Shown here: positions 16,727 through 25,500 of the stretch, piece after piece | Numbering within the stretch: position 1 is the first letter of the stretch | Layout: each line of letters starts with the position of its first letter | DNA from: 1-14-2-50-31-20 sp965370315 | GTDB lineage: Bacteria > Bacteroidota > Ignavibacteria > Ignavibacteriales > Melioribacteraceae | Reading direction: 5' to 3' | Length of the DNA stretch: 64,000 nt | Assembly (NCBI GenBank): GCA_965370315.1 | Contig: CBDUTO010000002.1 | Span: 1-64,000 of the forward strand | Position numbers and translations under genes: made by a program | The notes under the pieces: generated by a model | What the model saw: the letters and a program-made list of their open reading frames with translations, nothing else | Told to the model about the DNA's origin: nothing | The model's database searches: none

Positions 16727-18001
16727 TCAACTAAACATTTTTATTACTTTATTTAGTGCCTTAATAAAAACATCTATTTCATCTTTTGTATTATAGAAAG
16801 CGAAAGATGCTCTTGCAGTAGCTGGCACATTATACCTTTTCATTATTGGTTGTGTGCAATGATGTCCAGTTCTAATAGCTATTCCATCAGTATCGATGAT
16901 TGTTCCAATATCGTACGGATGAATTCCATCAACCGTAAATGAGATTACTGATGCCTTATTTTTGGCAGTTCCAATAATTCTAATTCCATTAATCTCTAAC
17001 ATTTGCTCAGTTGCATATTGTAACAATTCATTTTCATGAGATGCAATATCATTGAAGCTAAACATATTTAAATATTTTATTGCTACTCCAAGTCCAATAC
17101 CCCCAACTATATTTGGAGTTCCAGCCTCAAATTTATTTGGAATATCCTCAAATGTTGTCTCTTCAAATGTTACCGTGCGAATCATATCTCCACCACCTTG
17201 ATATGGTGGGAGCTTATTCAACAACTCTGCTTTGCCATACAAAACACCAATACCAGTTGGGCCAAATAATTTGTGTCCAGAAAAAACTAGAAAATCACAA
17301 TCCAATTCTTGCACATCAATCTTTTGGTGTGCTACTGACTGAGCGGCATCAATTAAAACTGGGATATTATTATCATGAGCAATATCAATTATTTGTTTTA
17401 TTGGATTTATTGTTCCAAGAGTATTGGATGTATGTACAATAGATACAAGCTTAGTTTTAGCTGAAATAAGTTTTTTATATTCATCTAAAATTATTTCGCC
17501 CTCATCATTAATTGGAATTACTTTTAGAACTGTCTTCTTTCTAGCACAAAGTAATTGCCACGGAACAATGTTTGCATGGTGCTCCATGTGGGAGATAATA
17601 ATTTCGTCACCTTCCTTTAGCATATCAGCACGACACATAGTATTGGCTATGAGATTAACACCATCTGTAGTTCCTTTAGTAAATATAATCTCCGAAACAG
17701 ACATTGCATTAACAAACTCTTTAACTTTGAGTCTAGCGTTTTCATACTGCTCTGTTGCGACCTCACTTAGGAAATGTAAACCCCTATGAATATTGGCGTT
17801 TTCGTATCGATAGTAATGTGCCATACTATCAATAACAATATTTGGCTTCTGTGTGGTAGCAGCATTATCAAAATAGACTAAAGGTTTCCCGTTTACTTCT
17901 CTTTGAAGAATTGGGAAATCTCTTCTAATTTTATTTACATCAAAGTTTCGAAACTTTGGATCTACTTTTATAACTTGATTTGTCTTAGGCACACTAATCA
18001 T
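16727..18001 (-). CDS. sufS: Cysteine desulfurase SufS
   Basis: 424 residues, a PLP-dependent class V aminotransferase fold. Visible markers are VYFDNAATTQKP near the start, the pyridine-stacking histidine in SHMEHHANIVPWQ, the Schiff-base lysine in FSGHKLFGPTGIGVLYG, and the catalytic cysteine in RTGHHCTQPIM of the SufS/CsdA type. It removes sulfur from cysteine for cluster assembly. The start overlaps the stop of sufD by 4 bases (ATGA), showing translational coupling. No sufE or sufU gene is seen in the cluster, so the sulfur acceptor is not in view. Confidence 0.97.
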   Translation of the reverse strand: MISVPKTNQVIKVDPKFRNFDVNKIRRDFPILQREVNGKPLVYFDNAATTQKPNIVIDSMAHYYRYENANIHRGLHFLSEVATEQYENARLKVKEFVNAMSVSEIIFTKGTTDGVNLIANTMCRADMLKEGDEIIISHMEHHANIVPWQLLCARKKTVLKVIPINDEGEIILDEYKKLISAKTKLVSIVHTSNTLGTINPIKQIIDIAHDNNIPVLIDAAQSVAHQKIDVQELDCDFLVFSGHKLFGPTGIGVLYGKAELLNKLPPYQGGGDMIRTVTFEETTFEDIPNKFEAGTPNIVGGIGLGVAIKYLNMFSFNDIASHENELLQYATEQMLEINGIRIIGTAKNKASVISFTVDGIHPYDIGTIIDTDGIAIRTGHHCTQPIMKRYNVPATARASFAFYNTKDEIDVFIKALNKVIKMFS

Positions 18002-19329
18002 AAAACTTTATCTCTGTTTAGGTGTTCATTAATTAATTTATTTAATTCATCACGAAGCGGTTCAATTTTAACTCCTTCAACTACACTTTCAGCAAAAGCC
18101 GTAATTAACATAGCTTTTGCTTTCTCTTTTGAGATACCTCTAGATAATATATAAAACATTGCCGATTCATCAAGTTGCCCTACTGTTGCGCCGTGTGTAC
18201 ATTTCACATCATCTGCATAAATCTCAAGTTGTGGTTTAGTATCAACTGTTGCATCATCAGAGAGTAGTATTGTGTTATTGTTCTGATATGCATTTGTTAA
18301 TTGAGCATCCCTCTCAACCAATATTTTTCCACTGAATACACCACGAGAATTATCATCTAAAATTCCTTTGTATAATTCATTACTAGTACAATGAGGTTTA
18401 GCGTGGTTTATAAAAGTATTATTATCTATATGTTGCTTATCATTTCCTATATACAAGCCATTTAATGTACACTCAATATTCTCATCGTTTAGCTCTGTGT
18501 TAATATCGTTTCGAATCAACTTTCCACCAAATGTAAAATTGAAATGATTGAACTGACTATCTCTACTCTGTAGTATGTCTGTTTTATCTATGTGGTATGA
18601 GTCCTCGTTTTCGAGTTCAACTTTATAAATATTAAGCACACCATTTTGGTCAATAAATATTTCTGAAGAAATACTATTAAAATACTGCTCCCCTTCTATT
18701 CCACAATAGTTTTGCACAATAGAAGCTTCACTATTTTTCCCAATTACTATTAGGTTTCTTGAGGGAGATAACACCATTTTGTTTTTATTTCCAGTAATGT
18801 TCACTATTTGAATTGGTTTTTCAAGAACTTTATTGTTCGGGACTTGAATGAAAAAACCATCTTCAAAATTAGAGAGATTTAGATAATCAAATGCTGTTTT
18901 ATCCACAGCAATTTTTGTAAAATGTTGTTCTATTAAATCCTTGCTCTCAACGACAGCGTCTGAAATTGTACTTACGATAATTTCCTTTTTAAGTTCATCG
19001 TAATCGGACAATTCCTTTTGTAAAACTCCGTTTACAAAAACGAGAAGATAGTTGTCAAAGTTTTGGAATTTGATTTTATCTACGTCGTTACTGGTAATTT
19101 CAACATCATCTAATTCAGCAGAATGAACGAACTCACTTTTCAACAAAGAATTAAGATTAGTATATTTCCACTCTTCTGTTTTAATAGTTGGAAATTTCAT
19201 TTCACTTAACTTAGTTTTAGACTCACTTTGCAATTTAGAAAGGAATTGATTTTCATTGCTTACAATAATTTTTTCAGCACTTAAAGTGTAACGTTCAATT
19301 GCATCCATTTTTTTTGTGTCAACACTCAT
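17998..19329 (-). CDS. sufD: Fe-S cluster assembly protein SufD
   Basis: 443 residues. The SufB/SufD core domain has EEWKYTNLNSL near the N-terminus, a beta-helix region, and a C-terminus with HGATVGQLDESAMFYILSRG, which contains the conserved histidine of the SufBCD scaffold. It partners SufB and SufC. Its start shares one base with the sufC stop (TAATG) and its end overlaps sufS, so B-C-D-S form one operon. Confidence 0.96.
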   Translation of the reverse strand: MSVDTKKMDAIERYTLSAEKIIVSNENQFLSKLQSESKTKLSEMKFPTIKTEEWKYTNLNSLLKSEFVHSAELDDVEITSNDVDKIKFQNFDNYLLVFVNGVLQKELSDYDELKKEIIVSTISDAVVESKDLIEQHFTKIAVDKTAFDYLNLSNFEDGFFIQVPNNKVLEKPIQIVNITGNKNKMVLSPSRNLIVIGKNSEASIVQNYCGIEGEQYFNSISSEIFIDQNGVLNIYKVELENEDSYHIDKTDILQSRDSQFNHFNFTFGGKLIRNDINTELNDENIECTLNGLYIGNDKQHIDNNTFINHAKPHCTSNELYKGILDDNSRGVFSGKILVERDAQLTNAYQNNNTILLSDDATVDTKPQLEIYADDVKCTHGATVGQLDESAMFYILSRGISKEKAKAMLITAFAESVVEGVKIEPLRDELNKLINEHLNRDKVL

Positions 19330-20078
19330 TACGCTTCACCCTTCGTAATCCAATCGTAACCTTTCTCCTCAAGCTCAAGTGCTAATTCTTTACCACCGGA
19401 TTTAATAATTTTCCCTTGATACAAAACGTGTATAAAATCTGGAACAATGTAATCGAGCAGACGTTGATAGTGTGTAACTAAAATAACTGCATTATGTTCA
19501 TTCCTAAATTCATTAACACCATTAGAAACAACTCGAAGCGCATCAATATCAAGTCCAGAGTCAGTTTCATCCAATATTGCAAGCTTAGGGTTCAACATTA
19601 GTAGTTGGAATATTTCGTTTTTCTTTTTCTCACCACCGGAAAACCCAGTATTTACAGAACGACTAATTAATGAGTTATCCATTCCAACAACTTTTGCTTT
19701 CTCTTTCATTCTATTCAAAAATTCTTTCGGAGTTATTTCCTCCTCATTATTGTATTTTCGAATTTCATTAATTGCTGTTTGTAAAAATGTAGCATTACTG
19801 ACACCTGGAATTTCTACTGGGTATTGAAAACCTAAAAACAGTCCTTCCCTTGCTCTATCCTCAGGAGAAAGATCAAGTAAATCTTTTCCATTAAAAGTTA
19901 CTGTTCCACCAGATGGCACATATTTATCATGCCCTGTTAAAACATTAGCAAGTGTCGATTTTCCAGAACCATTTGGTCCCATAATTGCGTGTACTTCACC
20001 AGCGTTGACTTGTAAGTCTATTCCTTGCAAAATTTCTTTACCGTCTATCTTAGCTTTTAAATTTTTAATTTCTATCAT
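19329..20078 (-). CDS. sufC: Fe-S cluster assembly ATPase SufC
   Basis: 249 residues, an ABC-type ATPase. Walker A is GPNGSGKST, the Q-loop region FLGFQYPVEIPGVS is SufC-specific, the signature is NTGFSGGEKKKNE, and Walker B with its glutamate is LAILDETDSGLD, followed by THYQRLL. It powers the SufBCD scaffold in the cytosol. It sits between sufB (with a repeat in the 171-base gap) and sufD (1-base overlap). Confidence 0.97.
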   Translation of the reverse strand: MIEIKNLKAKIDGKEILQGIDLQVNAGEVHAIMGPNGSGKSTLANVLTGHDKYVPSGGTVTFNGKDLLDLSPEDRAREGLFLGFQYPVEIPGVSNATFLQTAINEIRKYNNEEEITPKEFLNRMKEKAKVVGMDNSLISRSVNTGFSGGEKKKNEIFQLLMLNPKLAILDETDSGLDIDALRVVSNGVNEFRNEHNAVILVTHYQRLLDYIVPDFIHVLYQGKIIKSGGKELALELEEKGYDWITKGEA

Positions 20079-20151
20079 TCTATTTCCTAATATTATATAT
20101 TTTAAACTGCATAGTACTTAATTCAGTTCTCCGTTATTTCTCAAAACCGTT

Positions 20152-20230
20152 GTCATTGCGAGCGTTTTTTTTGCGAAGCAATCTATTAGGGATTGCCACG
20201 TCGTTCAAAAGACGAACTCCTCGCAATGAC
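20152..20230. repeat. Dispersed palindromic element, GTCATTGCGAG family, copy 2
   Basis: 79 bases from GTCATTGCGAGCG to CTCCTCGCAATGAC, in opposite orientation to the copy at 16633-16712. It sits in the sufB-sufC gap. Its ends pair (GTCATTGCGA and TCGCAATGAC), and an internal AGCAATC/GATTGCC pair strengthens the fold. Confidence 0.82.
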
Positions 20231-20249
20231 ATACAAATTTATCAATTGA

Positions 20250-21728
20250 TTATCCAACACTACCTTCCAGACTGAGTGCTAACAATTTTGTCGCTTCAAC
20301 TGCAAACTCCATTGGAAGTTCTTTAAATACTTCTTTACAAAATCCGTTTACAATCATATTAACTGCATCTTCAGTTGAAATTCCTCTTTGATTTAAATAG
20401 AAAATCTGGTCTTCGCTAACTTTTGATGTAGTTGCTTCGTGTTCAACTGTGGAGTTTTTGTTATCAATTTCAATGTATGGGAAAGTGTGTGCTCCACATT
20501 TATCGCTCATTAGCATCGAGTCACATTGAGAGAAATTTCTTGCTCCATCTGCATTCTTTCCAATTTTTACTAGTCCACGATATGAGTTGTTACTTTGCCC
20601 AGCAGATATACCCTTAGAGACAATTGTGCTTCGAGTGTTTTTTCCAAGATGAATCATCTTTGTTCCTGTATCAGCTTGCTGATAATTATTTGTAACAGCA
20701 ACGGAATAAAATTCACCAATTGAGTTATCCCCTTTAAGAATAGTACTTGGATACTTCCATGTGATAGCTGAACCTGTTTCTACTTGAGTCCAAGATATTT
20801 TTGCATTTGTATCACAAACTCCACGTTTAGTAACAAAATTATAAATTCCACCCTTTCCATCTTTATCACCAGGATACCAGTTCTGCACGGTGGAGTATTT
20901 TATTTCTGCACCCTTTTTTGCAACCAACTCAACAACTGCAGCATGCAATTGATTTTTATCTCTCATTGGTGCTGTACAGCCCTCAAGATAACTTACATAT
21001 GCATCTTCTTCAGCAATAACTAGAGTACGCTCAAATTGACCAGTATCCATTGAATTAATTCTAAAGTAAGTGGAAAGTTCCATTGGACAACGTACACCTT
21101 TTGGAATGTATACGAAAGAACCTTCACTATAAACTGCTGCATTTAATGCTGCATAGTAATTATCAGTATAAGGAACAACTGAGCCCATATATTCTTTAAT
21201 TAATTCGGGATGATTTTTGATTGCCTCTGATAATGGAGAAAATATAATTCCTTTTTCCATCAAAGTATCTTGAAAAGTTGTCTTAACGGAAACTGAATCA
21301 AACACTACATCTACTGCAACATTAGAGAGTTTTTTCTGTTCCTCTATTGGAATTCCAAGTTTTTCAAATGTTTTTATTAATTCTGGGTCAACGTCATCCA
21401 AGCTATCTAACTGCTCTGCTTGCTTTGGAGCAGAATAATATCGTATATCTTGAAAATCAATCTCAGGATATTTAACATTAGACCACTTTGGCTCTTTTAA
21501 TGTCAACCAATGTTTATAAGCTTTTACACGAAATTCTGTCATCCACTCAGGGTCATTTTTAATTTTAGATATTCTTCGAACAGTCTCTTCACTTAAACCT
21601 TTAGAAAATGCTTCTTCTTCAATATCAGTTACAAATCCCCATTTATATTCAGTATCGGTTAATTCGTTTATTAAGTCTTTTTCATCTCTTTGTGAGTCAT
21701 CTTTTTTTATGCTCGTTTCGTCACTCAT
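20250..21728 (-). CDS. sufB: Fe-S cluster assembly protein SufB
   Basis: 492 residues. Landmarks are VVPYTDNYYAALNAAVYSEG, SFVYIPKGVRCPMELSTYFR, YLEGCTAPMRD and the C-terminal NSTVEHEATTSKVSEDQIFY, with the cysteine and glutamate that hold the nascent cluster. It is the first gene of the suf operon. A good ribosome site (AAAGGAAG) lies 5 bases before the ATG, and a TTGACA/TAAGTT promoter is about 30 bases upstream. Confidence 0.97.
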   Translation of the reverse strand: MSDETSIKKDDSQRDEKDLINELTDTEYKWGFVTDIEEEAFSKGLSEETVRRISKIKNDPEWMTEFRVKAYKHWLTLKEPKWSNVKYPEIDFQDIRYYSAPKQAEQLDSLDDVDPELIKTFEKLGIPIEEQKKLSNVAVDVVFDSVSVKTTFQDTLMEKGIIFSPLSEAIKNHPELIKEYMGSVVPYTDNYYAALNAAVYSEGSFVYIPKGVRCPMELSTYFRINSMDTGQFERTLVIAEEDAYVSYLEGCTAPMRDKNQLHAAVVELVAKKGAEIKYSTVQNWYPGDKDGKGGIYNFVTKRGVCDTNAKISWTQVETGSAITWKYPSTILKGDNSIGEFYSVAVTNNYQQADTGTKMIHLGKNTRSTIVSKGISAGQSNNSYRGLVKIGKNADGARNFSQCDSMLMSDKCGAHTFPYIEIDNKNSTVEHEATTSKVSEDQIFYLNQRGISTEDAVNMIVNGFCKEVFKELPMEFAVEATKLLALSLEGSVG

Positions 21729-21755
21729 TTAACTTCCTTTCTAATTTCACATCGA

Positions 21756-21784
21756 AACTTAATCAATCTGGAAAATAATGTCAA
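21756..21784 (-). promoter_or_regulatory. sufB: Likely suf operon promoter
   Basis: On the minus strand TTGACA (21784-21779), a 17-base spacer, then TAAGTT (21761-21756), about 28 bases before sufB. The -35 box is perfect and the -10 box weak. A TAGCAAAAAAGAGGGGCAAG stretch upstream could include an Rrf2 operator, but I cannot define one. Confidence 0.5.
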
Positions 21785-21860
21785 GATTGAATTTTCTAGG
21801 AGACTTGCCCCTCTTTTTTGCTATATTACAATTAATATTTTGCTAATTATTGAGAGAATT

Positions 21861-22361
21861 ATGGGCTATAAAGCATTACTATTTATTCTAATTATTTCGC
21901 TATTATCCATTAGCTGTTCAGCTATTAATTATTCAAATCAACCAAATAATTCTAAGAGGGATTATAATACTTTTAACCGATTAGGAGCAAAACATAGTTC
22001 GAAAATAATTTTGATGAATGGAAAGGAAATTGAGACAAAATATGTGTTTGTGGAAAATGATTTTTTGTTCTACGAAGCTCATAGCGATACAATGTCAATT
22101 CCTTTAAGAAAAATCGAAAGGGTTGAAAATAAAAATTGGATAGGAGCGACTGGAAATGGGCTAGTTTTTGGACTTGCAACCACTTTAGTTACGGGAGGCA
22201 CTCTAATTGCGTTATCCCCTGACGATGCAAATTCAAAAGCTGGTGGAATAGTTATTATGGGACTTGCAGCATTGGCTGGACTTTCGGCTTTTATTTTAGG
22301 TATTGTGCACGGTGGGGAGAAAGAATTTATTTTTAACGAAAAAAGCAATTATACATTTTAA
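21861..22361 (+). CDS. Small lipoprotein with C-terminal hydrophobic hairpin, paralogue A
   Basis: 166 residues from the ATG at 21861. I chose this start because MGYKAL is shared with the next gene, while the upstream extension is not. The signal ends at ISCSA (lipobox). A conserved start block NYSNQPN-RDY-FNR follows, then a beta-rich part, then two hydrophobic glycine-rich segments and a polar tail (KEYVF/KEFIFN). It faces the periplasm and is lipid-anchored. The family is unknown to me. It is transcribed divergently from the suf operon. Confidence 0.75.
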   Translation: MGYKALLFILIISLLSISCSAINYSNQPNNSKRDYNTFNRLGAKHSSKIILMNGKEIETKYVFVENDFLFYEAHSDTMSIPLRKIERVENKNWIGATGNGLVFGLATTLVTGGTLIALSPDDANSKAGGIVIMGLAALAGLSAFILGIVHGGEKEFIFNEKSNYTF

Positions 22362-22500
22362 AGCACAATAAATTGAATAAAGCAAATAACGGGAATTTTT
22401 ATATTTCACTCTACTTCACTACAAGATTAAAGTATGAGTGAGAATATTCACTTTTATTACTATATTATATTCACTTTTCTATCAATTTGGTGTGGGTGTT

Positions 22501-23070
22501 ATGGGCTATAAAGCATTAGTATTTATTCTTATTATTTCACTTTTATTTATGGGTTGTTCAGCAGTTAATTATTCAAATCAGCCTAACTATTCTGAGAGGG
22601 ATTATCGTGTTTTTAATCGATATGGTCTCAAATATAATTCACATATTTATTTCTTAGATGGTAAAGTAATAGCTACTAACTATGTTAATGCCACAGACAG
22701 TTTAGTTTTTTTTGAATACAATTCTGATACTTTATCAATGCAACAATCCAAAATTGAAAAAATTGAGATGGAAGCAACTGGCAATAAAATTGCTAATGGA
22801 TTGCTCTGGGGAATTAGCGGATTAGCCACAAGTATAACTCTATTAACTTTGCTACTTCCTAATTGCAATGATCCTGGTTGTAGTATATTAGTTATTCCAA
22901 TCATTGTTGTAGGAATTGTTAGTGCTGTTATAGGCTATATAAAAGGCAATAAAGAATACGTTTTCAATGACAAAAGCAATCATGAGAAAATTGAGTATTA
23001 TAAAAAATATCACAAAAGAAAGGATAGTTTAAACTCTAACGTAAATTCCAACATAAATAATATACCGTAG
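22501..23070 (+). CDS. Small lipoprotein with C-terminal hydrophobic hairpin, paralogue B
   Basis: 189 residues from the ATG at 22501; a longer reading from 22438 starts at a non-ATG codon and lacks similarity to its paralogue. MGYKALVFILIISLLFMGCS is the lipoprotein signal. The mature start (VNYSNQPNYSERDYRVFNR) and the end (GNKEYVFNDKSN) match paralogue A, while the centre has drifted. It has an extra polar tail of about 25 residues. Function unknown; an envelope role is inferred from the signal only. Confidence 0.75.
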   Translation: MGYKALVFILIISLLFMGCSAVNYSNQPNYSERDYRVFNRYGLKYNSHIYFLDGKVIATNYVNATDSLVFFEYNSDTLSMQQSKIEKIEMEATGNKIANGLLWGISGLATSITLLTLLLPNCNDPGCSILVIPIIVVGIVSAVIGYIKGNKEYVFNDKSNHEKIEYYKKYHKRKDSLNSNVNSNINNIP

Positions 23071-23131
23071 TAAATATAAATTCAATTCTCTATATTTCTT
23101 GATGTAAAAACCATTTTTGGAAAAGGATGTT

Positions 23132-24691
23132 ATGAAACAGTACGCTCTTCTTCTTATTATATTTTCGCTATCTTTTATTAGTTCATGTACTCTCGATAAC
23201 TCACCAAAGCAACCCAATATTATTTTCATCATGAGCGACGATCACGCTCAGAAAGCAATTTCTTCCTATTCATCTGAACTTATTAAAACTCCAAATATTG
23301 ATAGAATTGCAAATGAAGGAATGCTATTTGTAAATAGTTATGTTACGAACTCTATCTGCGGACCAAGCCGAGCAACGATGCTTACAGGAAAATATAGTTC
23401 TCTAAATGGACTTAGAGATAATAGAGATAAATTTGATGGCTCACAACAAACATTTCCAAAGCTATTGCAAAAAGCTGGCTATAATACTTCTATTGTTGGA
23501 AAGTGGCATCTTAAGAGTAAACCCACTGGATTTAATAATTGGAAAGTTTTGTTTGGACAAGGCCAATATTATAATCCTACAATTTGGGAAAATGGTGATA
23601 CTATAAAGTATACTGGATATACTACTGATTTAATTACAGATTTTGCAATTGAAGAACTTGACTCACTTGATAAAAGCAAGCCTTTTGCAATGTTAATACA
23701 TCATAAAGCTCCACACAGAAATTGGATGCCAAACATTAAGAACTTGGGTCTATTTGATTCAGTTGATATTCCCTTACCAGAAACTTTTTATGATGATTAT
23801 AATTCTCGAGTAGCCGCATCTGAAGCAGATATGAGAATAGACGACATGTATCTTTCGTTTGATCTAAAATTGAATAGTGACTCCTATGCAAAAGAGACTG
23901 GAAGTGGGGGAAATAAAAGATTTGCCGCAAGAGTTGAAAGCATTTGGGAAAGCACATATAATAGATTAACTGACGAACAGAAAATTGCTTGGGATGAATA
24001 CATTGAGAAAATCAATTTTGATTTCAAAAGTAAAAACCTAACTGGAAAGGAATTATCAGAATGGAAATATCAAAGATATTTGCGTGACTATCTATCTACA
24101 ATTTTATCTGTAGATGAAAGTGTAGGGAGAATTTTAAAATATCTTGATGAGAATGGACTTACTGAAAATACAATTGTTGTTTATACATCAGATCAAGGAT
24201 TTTATTTAGGCGAGCATGGATGGTTCGACAAAAGATGGATGTATGAAGAATCATTTAGAACTCCCTTTCTTATAAGATACCCAGCTGAAATAGAAGCTAA
24301 AACTACTTCAGAGAATTTTATTATGAATCTTGATTATGCCCCAACATTTTTGGATTTCGCAGGTGTAGATATTCCGTCCGATATTCAAGGAGAATCGTTC
24401 CGAAATATAGCCATTGGAGAGAAAGATAAAGACTGGCGTAAATCGATGTATTACCATTATTACGAATTTCCACATGGTTGGCATAATGTGAAGCAGCACT
24501 ATGGAATTAAGAACCACAGATATAAATTAATTTATTTTTATGGACTTGAAAAATGGGAATTATTCGATCTAAAAAATGATCCCAACGAATTGAATAATAT
24601 CTATAATACAATGGAAGATTCAGAGCTTGTAAATAATCTAAAGTCTGAACTTGACTCACTTAAAATAAAATATAATGATAATGAATTTTAA
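23132..24691 (+). CDS. Sulfatase (arylsulfatase A family), lipoprotein
   Basis: 519 residues from the ATG at 23132, which follows GGAAAAGGA; a TTG start 15 bases earlier is less likely. Lipoprotein-like signal (SFISSC). The alkaline-phosphatase-superfamily core has FIMSDDH (metal aspartates), the sulfatase signature ICGPSRATMLTGKY with Cys as the formylglycine precursor, VGKWHL, HHKAPHRNW and YTSDQGFYLGEHGWFDKRWMYEES. It should hydrolyse sulfate esters of polysaccharides or glycans in the periplasm. No formylglycine-generating or anaerobic sulfatase-maturating enzyme gene is seen nearby. Its last 4 bases overlap the end of the convergent rlmB. Confidence 0.93.
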   Translation: MKQYALLLIIFSLSFISSCTLDNSPKQPNIIFIMSDDHAQKAISSYSSELIKTPNIDRIANEGMLFVNSYVTNSICGPSRATMLTGKYSSLNGLRDNRDKFDGSQQTFPKLLQKAGYNTSIVGKWHLKSKPTGFNNWKVLFGQGQYYNPTIWENGDTIKYTGYTTDLITDFAIEELDSLDKSKPFAMLIHHKAPHRNWMPNIKNLGLFDSVDIPLPETFYDDYNSRVAASEADMRIDDMYLSFDLKLNSDSYAKETGSGGNKRFAARVESIWESTYNRLTDEQKIAWDEYIEKINFDFKSKNLTGKELSEWKYQRYLRDYLSTILSVDESVGRILKYLDENGLTENTIVVYTSDQGFYLGEHGWFDKRWMYEESFRTPFLIRYPAEIEAKTTSENFIMNLDYAPTFLDFAGVDIPSDIQGESFRNIAIGEKDKDWRKSMYYHYYEFPHGWHNVKQHYGIKNHRYKLIYFYGLEKWELFDLKNDPNELNNIYNTMEDSELVNNLKSELDSLKIKYNDNEF

Positions 24692-25419
24692 TTTCCTCTT
24701 TGCCTCACAACTTCGTAAAGTATAATCCCAGTTGCAACCGAAACATTTAGGGATTGTGTTTTACCTAGCATTGGAATTTGAATTAAATGATCACAATTTT
24801 CAGCTACTCTTTTGCGAATTCCTTTCTCTTCATTTCCGACAACAATTGCCACAGCACCTTTATAATTAAGCTCAGAGTAATTTTGTGAATTCTTCCCAAG
24901 AGATGAACCATAAATCCAAAAACCATTATCTTTCAATAATTCCATTGCTTGAAATAGATTAGAGACTTGTGAAATTTTCATATGTGATATTGCACCAGCA
25001 GATGTCTTTTCAACCGTTTCATTGAGTGGTGCAGTGTTGCGTTGGGTTATGATAATTCCATCAACTCCACTCGCTTCAGCACTTCTAAAAATGGCTCCCA
25101 TATTATGTGTATCTTGAATTTCATCCAGAATTAGAATTAGTGGATTTTCATTCTTTTTTGATTGTGCTATTAATGCCTCTGGTTTCCATAAATTGATATC
25201 ATTTATAAAAGCAATAACACCTTGAGTATTCAACCCCTTTTCATGCTCTTTAAATTTATGAGGAGAGAGTTGCGAAATTTTTATTTTTCTATTCTTGGCG
25301 GCTACTAATATTGCTTCAACAACATTACCCTTTTGCCCAAAGGAGATCATAATTCTATCTATCTCATTGCCCGAGTTTATTGCTTCTAAAACTGGTTTTC
25401 TTCCTATTACTTTTCTCAT
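24688..25419 (-). CDS. rlmB: 23S rRNA 2'-O-ribose methyltransferase RlmB-like (TrmH family)
   Basis: 243 residues. A small substrate-binding domain (MRKVIGRKPVLEAINSG) is followed by the SPOUT knot with LDEIQDTHNMGAIFRSAEASG, IVVGNEEKGI and IQIPMLGKTQSLNVSVATGI, the three SpoU motifs. It methylates a guanosine ribose in 23S rRNA; assignment as RlmB rather than another TrmH relative is likely but not certain. Confidence 0.9.
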   Translation of the reverse strand: MRKVIGRKPVLEAINSGNEIDRIMISFGQKGNVVEAILVAAKNRKIKISQLSPHKFKEHEKGLNTQGVIAFINDINLWKPEALIAQSKKNENPLILILDEIQDTHNMGAIFRSAEASGVDGIIITQRNTAPLNETVEKTSAGAISHMKISQVSNLFQAMELLKDNGFWIYGSSLGKNSQNYSELNYKGAVAIVVGNEEKGIRKRVAENCDHLIQIPMLGKTQSLNVSVATGIILYEVVRQRGN

Positions 25420-25500
25420 TGAATCTTCATATTTAGAAATTAATAATTGATTGCATTATATATATACACAGATTACTAATCTGTGCAACAAGTTAGATTT

